Source: an uncultured Clostridia bacterium (lineage in GTDB: Bacteria > Bacillota > Clostridia > Christensenellales > Aristaeellaceae). Taken from it: 64,000 nt of DNA. The notes under the pieces were generated by a model, which did not search any database, was not told the DNA's origin, and saw only the letters and a program-made list of their open reading frames with translations. This document shows, one piece after another, positions 58,853 through 64,000 of the stretch. Within the stretch, counting starts at the first letter, position 1. Every line of letters starts with the position of its first letter. The stretch spans positions 1 to 64,000 of the forward strand of contig CAMVHE010000002.1 of NCBI GenBank assembly GCA_947167215.1, read 5' to 3'. The position numbers and the translations under genes are program-made.

Positions 58853-61078
58853 ATGGATATCAATGCCTTTATCGCTGCAGAATTTGGAATCAGCGAGAAG
58901 ATAGCATCACAGATTACAGAACTGATTGACGAAGGAAACACCATTCCGTTCATTGCCCGCTACCGCAAGGAACAGACGGGGGAGATGGATGACCAGGGCC
59001 TTCGTGCATTTGGAGAACGGCTGGAGTATCTGCGGGGGCTGAATAAGCGCCGGGACACCATCCTGGCTTCCATTGAGGAGCAGGGCAAGCTGACGCCGGA
59101 ACTGCGCACGAAGATTGAAGAAGCGGCGACCCTGGCCACTCTGGAAGACCTTTATCTGCCTTACCGGCCGAAGCGCCGCACCCGGGCAAGCATTGCCAAG
59201 GAAAAGGGACTTGAGCCGCTGGCGGAGCAGCTGATGCTTCAGCAGCCCCAGGATGATCCGATGCAGCTTGCCGGGGCCTATGTGAATGCGGAACTGGGTG
59301 TGGAAACGGCGGAGGATGCCCTGCAGATGGCAAGGGACATCATCGCCGAAAATATCTCAGACAATGCAGATGCCCGCAGTGATCTGCGCGCGTTGATCCG
59401 GCGCACCGGAGAAATCAGCAGCAAGAAAACGGAAAAGAAGAGCACTGCAGACCGGAAAAAGAAGGGCAATGATGCGGAGGAAGAGGATATTGAAACCAAT
59501 ACCCGCCGCACTGCCGACATTTATGCCCAATATGAGGATTATCACGAGCGTGTGGCTACGGTTGCCAATCACCGGATACTGGCGGTGAACCGCGGCGAAA
59601 AGGAAGGCTTTCTGAAGGTGTCCGTTCTCTGTGATGAAGAGGGTGCGGTTGCACTCCTCTGCAAGCGCTTTATGCGTGGGAACGGCGGATGTGCGCAGCA
59701 GGTCCGGGCTGCGGCAGAGGATGCATGGGAGCGCCTGATTTTCCCGTCACTGGAGCGGGAACTGCGTACCGAGCTGACGGACCGCGCCAATGACGGCGCT
59801 ATCCGGGTATTTGGAGAGAATCTGCATCAGCTGCTGATGCAGCCGCCCATTGCCGGCCATGTGACGCTGGGAATTGACCCGGGATACCAGCATGGATGTA
59901 AGCTTGCCGTCGTGGATGAAACCGGCAAGGTGCTGGATACGGGCATTGCCTACTTTACCCTGCCGGGAAATGAAAAAGGCAAGGAACGCGCGCGCCAGAT
60001 GATCAGCGGTTTCATCCGCAGGTACCATGTGACCGCTATTTCCATCGGCAACGGTACGGCTTCCCGGGAGAGCGAGCAGTTTGTGGCAGATCTGCTGACC
60101 CAGTTCCCCGGTGTTGCTTATATGATAGTCAATGAGGCAGGTGCCAGCGTATGGTCGGCATCGGAAGATGCTACCAAGGAGCTGCCCGATTATACCGTGC
60201 TGGAGCGCGGTGCCATTTCCATTGCAAGACGCATGCAGGATCCGCTTGCGGAACTGGTAAAGATTGATCCGAAGGCGATCGGCGTCGGACAGTATCAGCA
60301 TGATCTCAAACAGGCAGAGCTGGAGAAGACGCTGGCTGGCGTGGTGGAAGACTGTGTGGCGTCTGTCGGCGTGGATATGTCGACGGCTTCTGCTGCACTG
60401 CTGACCCATGTGGCAGGAATCGGAAGGACGCTGGCGGATAACATCGTCGCCTATCGTCAGGAAAACGGCCTCACTTCAAGAGCACAGCTTAAGAAGGTGC
60501 CGAAGCTGGGACCGAAAGCCTTTGAACAGTGTGCGGGCTTCCTGCGGGTACGGGGCTCCGAACCGCTGGATGCCACTGCGGTCCATCCGGAAAGCTATGC
60601 CACTGCCAGGGCGCTGCTGTCCAGGCTGAATATTCCGATGGAAGCTGTCATGGCAGGAGGAATCAAGGGCTTCAAGAGCAAGGTGGAAGACATGGGTGTG
60701 GAGCGGCTTGCAGAGGAACTGGGAGTCGGCGTGCCGACCCTTCGGGATATTGCCAGTGAACTGGAGAAGCCGGGAAGGGATCCGCGTGAGGATCTGCCCC
60801 AGCCCATTCTCCGGCATGACGTGCTGAGCATGGAAGACCTGACTCCGGGAATGAAACTGAAGGGCACGGTCCGCAATGTAACAGACTTTGGAGCGTTCGT
60901 GGACATCGGTGTACACCAGGACGGGCTTGTGCATATCTCCCGGCTGGCGGACCGCTTTGTGCGTAACCCAGGCGATGTGGTCAAGGTAGGCGATCTGGTG
61001 GACGTATGGGTTGTTTCGGTGGATGTCAAGCGCCATCGTATTGCACTTTCCATGGTGGAAAGCAAGATCAATAACTGA
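58853..61078 (+). CDS. tex: Tex RNA-binding transcription accessory protein
   Basis: 741 residues, full length. Domain order: N-terminal Tex domain with FIARYRKEQTGEMDD and LYLPYRPKRRTRASIAKEKG, a YqgF-like RNase-H-fold part with GIDPGYQHGCKLAVVDETG, helix-hairpin-helix segments near ALLTHVAGIGRTLADNIVAY, and a C-terminal S1 domain GTVRNVTDFGAFVDIGVHQD with VDVWVVSVDVKRHRIALSM. It binds nucleic acids and transcription complexes in the cytoplasm. A 40-residue Lys/Glu-rich insertion (KKTEKKSTADRKKKGND) sits near residue 195. Confidence 0.95.
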   Translation: MDINAFIAAEFGISEKIASQITELIDEGNTIPFIARYRKEQTGEMDDQGLRAFGERLEYLRGLNKRRDTILASIEEQGKLTPELRTKIEEAATLATLEDLYLPYRPKRRTRASIAKEKGLEPLAEQLMLQQPQDDPMQLAGAYVNAELGVETAEDALQMARDIIAENISDNADARSDLRALIRRTGEISSKKTEKKSTADRKKKGNDAEEEDIETNTRRTADIYAQYEDYHERVATVANHRILAVNRGEKEGFLKVSVLCDEEGAVALLCKRFMRGNGGCAQQVRAAAEDAWERLIFPSLERELRTELTDRANDGAIRVFGENLHQLLMQPPIAGHVTLGIDPGYQHGCKLAVVDETGKVLDTGIAYFTLPGNEKGKERARQMISGFIRRYHVTAISIGNGTASRESEQFVADLLTQFPGVAYMIVNEAGASVWSASEDATKELPDYTVLERGAISIARRMQDPLAELVKIDPKAIGVGQYQHDLKQAELEKTLAGVVEDCVASVGVDMSTASAALLTHVAGIGRTLADNIVAYRQENGLTSRAQLKKVPKLGPKAFEQCAGFLRVRGSEPLDATAVHPESYATARALLSRLNIPMEAVMAGGIKGFKSKVEDMGVERLAEELGVGVPTLRDIASELEKPGRDPREDLPQPILRHDVLSMEDLTPGMKLKGTVRNVTDFGAFVDIGVHQDGLVHISRLADRFVRNPGDVVKVGDLVDVWVVSVDVKRHRIALSMVESKINN

Positions 61079-61094
61079 ACGAGAGAGGAATTGC

Positions 61095-62483
61095 ATGAAG
61101 ACGGATGTCCTTATAATCGGTGCCGGTCCTGCCGGCATTTTTACAGCACTGGAAATGCTTCGCAAGGGAACCCGGAAGAGCATTGTGATGATTGAAAAGG
61201 GACAGCCGGTGGAAAAACGCCACTGCCCCAAGGCAGTGACGGGCAAGTGCCAGAACTGCCGGCCCTATTGTCATATTACCACCGGATTTTCCGGCGCCGG
61301 CGCTTTTTCGGATGGGAAACTCTCTCTTTCCTGTGAAGTGGGAGGCGATTTCCCGACCCTGGTGGGTACGGAGTTTGCGCAGCAGATTATTGACTACACA
61401 GATGGCATTTACCTGGAATACGGGGCAGATGTTCATGTGGAAGGGATAGGCAATCCGGAAGAAGTACGGGAAATCCGCAAGCGGGCTATCCGGGCGGGTC
61501 TCAAACTGGTGGACTGCCCTATCCGGCATCTTGGTACAGAAAAGGCACAGCGGCTGTATCAGAACCTGGAAGAAGCCCTGTTACAAAAAGGGGTTGAGAT
61601 CCGCTTCGGCACGGAATGCGAAACGCTCATCATGCGGGACGGGGTCTGTCTTGGCGCGGTGGTCCGTAAAGGCCAGCAGCAGGAAGAAATCTTTGCCGAC
61701 CATGTCGTGGTGGCTACCGGCAGACGCGGAGCGGACTGGCTGGAAAAGCTCTGTGCCGCTTACGGCATTGCCCATCAGCCCGGTACGGTGGATATCGGTG
61801 TACGGGTGGAGTGCCGCAATGAAGTCATGGAAGAGGTTAACCGGGTGCTCTATGAGAGCAAGCTTATCGGCTATCCGAAGCCCTTTAAGAATAAAGTGCG
61901 GACCTTCTGCCAGAATCCCGGCGGTTTTGTCAGTCAGGAAAACTATGACAATGACCTGGCGGTGGTTAATGGCCATTCCTATAAAGAGGTCAAGAGCGAC
62001 AATACCAACGTGTCCATCCTCTGCTCCCACAACTTCTCCATCCCCTTTAACCAGCCGATTGCCTATGCGCAGAAGGTGGGCGAGCTGACCAATATGCTGG
62101 CAAACGGACATATTCTGGTGCAGCGCTTTGGCGACATTCTGGATGGAAAACGTACCTGGCAGCAGGAACTCAGCCAGTCCAACGTGAAGCCGACCCTGCC
62201 GGATGCCGTGGCGGGAGATATTACGGCGGCCATGCCGTACCGGGCGATGATCAACATCATTCACTTCATTGAGGCACTGGATATTGTAGTCCCCGGATTT
62301 GCTGCGGCGGAAACGCTGCTCTATTCTCCGGAACTCAAGTTCTATTCCAACCGCGTCAAAATGGATGCGGACCTTAATACCAATGTGCCGGGGCTTCATT
62401 GCCTGGGCGACTCTTCCGGCTGGACCCGCGGTTTGATGATGGCCTCCGCCATGGGCGTGCTGATGGGACGCAAACTTGCTTAA
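61095..62483 (+). CDS. FAD-dependent oxidoreductase (COG2509 type)
   Basis: 462 residues of an uncharacterised flavoprotein family. The FAD-binding fold opens with VLIIGAGPAGIFTALEM; a cysteine cluster KRHCPKAVTGKCQNCRPYC (four Cys between about 43 and 59) follows, typical of the family and possibly metal-binding; then FSGAGAFSDGKLSLS. C-terminal motifs VNGHSYKEVKSDNTN and GLHCLGDSSGWTRGLMMASA close the FAD site. Start fixed at 61095 with GAGAGAGG upstream. It follows tex by 16 bases. Its reaction is unknown. Confidence 0.88.
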   Translation: MKTDVLIIGAGPAGIFTALEMLRKGTRKSIVMIEKGQPVEKRHCPKAVTGKCQNCRPYCHITTGFSGAGAFSDGKLSLSCEVGGDFPTLVGTEFAQQIIDYTDGIYLEYGADVHVEGIGNPEEVREIRKRAIRAGLKLVDCPIRHLGTEKAQRLYQNLEEALLQKGVEIRFGTECETLIMRDGVCLGAVVRKGQQQEEIFADHVVVATGRRGADWLEKLCAAYGIAHQPGTVDIGVRVECRNEVMEEVNRVLYESKLIGYPKPFKNKVRTFCQNPGGFVSQENYDNDLAVVNGHSYKEVKSDNTNVSILCSHNFSIPFNQPIAYAQKVGELTNMLANGHILVQRFGDILDGKRTWQQELSQSNVKPTLPDAVAGDITAAMPYRAMINIIHFIEALDIVVPGFAAAETLLYSPELKFYSNRVKMDADLNTNVPGLHCLGDSSGWTRGLMMASAMGVLMGRKLA

Positions 62484-63340
62484 AGCAGGGATGCAAGTTC
62501 AGGCGGAAGCGGCTCCGTGATTTCCAGTGTCTTTCCCGTAATGGGCTGCATGCAGCACAGACGTGCGGAATGAAGGGCAAAACGGTCCTGCAGGGACGCA
62601 AGAGGGGTGCCGTAAAGGTAGTCTCCCACCAGCGGACAGCCGATGGAAGCCAGGTGGACCCGGATCTGGTGCGTCCGCCCGGTTTCCAGCCGCAGACGGA
62701 CCAGGGCCCTGTGATGGTGCGCCTCAAGAACGGTATAATGCGTGATGGCAGGCTTTCCGTCAGGATCTACCATGCGTCTTGCTCCGGTGCCGGCTTTGGA
62801 TATGGGTGCGGAGATGACAGCGGATTCCGGTTCGGGAATGCCTTCCGTTATGGCGAGATACTCCCGCAAAAAGGTATTTGAGTGCAGCTGTGTGCTGAGC
62901 AGCCGCTGTGCGTGTGCATGCCGTGCAACGACAAGAAGGCCGGAGGTTCCCTTGTCCAGCCGGTTGACGGGATGAAAGACAAAGCTGCCCGGTTCCTGAT
63001 GAAGTGCATCCGCCAGCAATTCCCGCAGCGTGACCCCGTGATCTCTGCCCGGAAGGGTTGCCAGAGGGGCCGGCTTGCAGACGATGATCATGTCTTCGTC
63101 CAGGTAGCGGATGAGCGGGGAAGACTCGGAGGCGGTTTCCTGGGTTTCAAGACACAGGGTGATCTGATCTCCCGCATGCAGAAGAAACGAGGCATGGACA
63201 GGTTCACCGTTCACGAGAATGCCCTGGTTTACTTTCAGACGGCGGAAAGCATGAGTACCCAGCTGAAAGATTCGCGGTACCAGCGTGCGAACGGGACGCC
63301 CCTCTTCTTCCGGACGGACGACATGGGTAAGTGTGCGCAT
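62480..63340 (-). CDS. RluA family pseudouridine synthase
   Basis: 286 residues. An S4-like N-terminal domain (LKVNQGILVNGEPVHASFLL) precedes the catalytic domain: HPVNRLDKGTSGLLVVARH carries the catalytic Asp of the RLD motif, followed by LRLETGRTHQIRVHLASIGC and PLVGDYLYG, both diagnostic of RluA/RluD. It converts uridines in rRNA or tRNA. ATG 63340 has AAGGAG upstream; 15 further codons are unsupported. Its stop shares a TTAA with the convergent oxidoreductase gene. Confidence 0.93.
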   Translation of the reverse strand: MRTLTHVVRPEEEGRPVRTLVPRIFQLGTHAFRRLKVNQGILVNGEPVHASFLLHAGDQITLCLETQETASESSPLIRYLDEDMIIVCKPAPLATLPGRDHGVTLRELLADALHQEPGSFVFHPVNRLDKGTSGLLVVARHAHAQRLLSTQLHSNTFLREYLAITEGIPEPESAVISAPISKAGTGARRMVDPDGKPAITHYTVLEAHHHRALVRLRLETGRTHQIRVHLASIGCPLVGDYLYGTPLASLQDRFALHSARLCCMQPITGKTLEITEPLPPELASLL

Positions 63341-63462
63341 AGGCGCTCCTTTCTGTTTGTCAAAGCGGGAAACTGCTGAAACCAAATTGCGGGGAGCGGG
63401 ATGAAAAACAAACGATAATCCGTTTAGTTAGTGAAATGAGAAAAGATTGCGAGGGGATGAAC

Positions 63463-64000
63463 ATGAAGAAGCGCGGAATACTTCTTGGAATTCTGGCGGT
63501 AATACTGGCATGCCTGCCGATGCTGGCATTTGCCTCTGAATATCAGGCACAGATGGCGGCAGGTTTTGCCATCGTGACGAACGGGCGGCTTAATCTGCGC
63601 TCGACAGCATCCTCTGCAAGTACAAGCCTTGGTGTCTATTCCGGCGGATCCTGGGTCCGGCTGATGGGCTATCCCTCCAATGGATGGTGGCCGGTTTCCA
63701 CCACGGACGGCAAGAGCGGCTATATGTACGGTTCCTATCTGACCTTTGCTTCTGCGGAACAAAGCGGACAGGTACGTTACGCCAATGGCGGCTATGTGAA
63801 TCTGCGCAGCGGCCCTTCGCTGGATTACAGCATTGTCGTACAGGTGACCTCCGGAACCAGCCTGACCATTCTGGATGCCTCTTCCGAATGGCTTTATGTG
63901 CGGGCAATCGTGTATGGAGTTTCCTATCAGGGCTATATGCATGAATCCCTTGTCAACAGAGGTTCCGGTTATGCCCAGGTAAGTACCCGCCACGGCGGAA
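63463..64000 (+). CDS. Secreted SH3-domain protein, runs off the window
   Basis: At least 179 residues, open to the window end. Signal peptide MKKRGILLGILAVILACLPM with cleavage near AFA-SE. Two bacterial SH3 (SH3_3) domains are visible: GRLNLRSTASSASTSLGVYS to KSGYMYGSYLTF, and GYVNLRSGPSLDYSIVVQVT to SYQGYMHESLV. The NLRSxxSxxxxxxxx pattern is diagnostic. Such domains bind cell-wall peptides; a catalytic domain could follow beyond 64000. GAGGGG precedes the ATG. Confidence 0.88.
   Translation, partial: MKKRGILLGILAVILACLPMLAFASEYQAQMAAGFAIVTNGRLNLRSTASSASTSLGVYSGGSWVRLMGYPSNGWWPVSTTDGKSGYMYGSYLTFASAEQSGQVRYANGGYVNLRSGPSLDYSIVVQVTSGTSLTILDASSEWLYVRAIVYGVSYQGYMHESLVNRGSGYAQVSTRHGG

Noticed and set aside
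1-64000. tRNA, rRNA and prophage genes
   Set aside because: I looked for T-loop motifs, rRNA-like stretches and integrase, capsid or terminase patterns and saw none. A covariance search could still find a small RNA missed by eye.

Overview
The window looks like chromosome from an anaerobic, single-membrane Bacillota of the class Clostridia, most likely a gut or rumen inhabitant. The evidence is the gene content: a YesM/YesN-type sensor pair, a CUT1 sugar importer without its own ATPase, electron-transfer flavoproteins coupled to a hydroxyacid oxidase, XpaC/TelA and VanW proteins, QueT, strong AGGAGG ribosome binding sites and a medium-high G+C. No respiratory chain genes, rRNA, tRNA, CRISPR array or insertion sequence were recognised. 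No species is claimed.

Layout. 1-1977: a broken MATE transporter whose 3' end runs in frame into the C-terminal third of a TRAP (TAXI type) permease; probably an assembly chimera or a decayed locus. 2.1-9.3 kb: sugar-binding protein, two permeases, then an AraC-type response regulator and its YesM-type histidine kinase. 9.5-11.3 kb (minus): a ThuA-like protein and a Gfo/Idh/MocA dehydrogenase. 11.6-23.9 kb (plus): a tight catabolic operon with a FucI-like isomerase, class II aldolase, PfkB kinase, FAD-linked oxidase, Fe-S protein, FGGY kinase, EtfB, EtfA, IolB-like isomerase and LarA-like racemase, followed by a D-2-hydroxyacid dehydrogenase with its own promoter. The importer promoter and the operon promoter carry the same 9-base word CGATATATT exactly 30 bases upstream of the -10 start, so I read 2.1-22.6 kb as one sugar-uptake and catabolism regulon whose substrate is not identifiable from sequence.

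24.2-34.8 kb: a PTPS-related large membrane protein, a zinc-ribbon methyltransferase, a DinG-like helicase with an apparent N-terminal nuclease domain, a CapA-like phosphoesterase, a NYN-LOTUS protein, a secreted protein and the AzlCD exporter. 35.2-43.4 kb: cell-envelope genes (VanW protein, two small secreted proteins, XpaC, TelA, a LemA-like protein, a small membrane protein, a TPM-domain protein) followed by an ECF sigma factor with its membrane partner. 43.4-45.5 kb (minus): a transglutaminase-like protein, and QueT behind a candidate preQ1 riboswitch.

45.9-58.1 kb: surface polysaccharide or protein-glycosylation genes: a giant tandem GT-C protein, two GT2 and two GT4 glycosyltransferases, an O-antigen-ligase-like polymerase, a CHAP hydrolase, GtrA and a frameshifted, degenerate LCP protein. 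58.1-64 kb: a zinc ribbon, RpiB, Tex, a COG2509-type flavoprotein, an RluA pseudouridine synthase and the start of an SH3-domain secreted protein that runs off the window.
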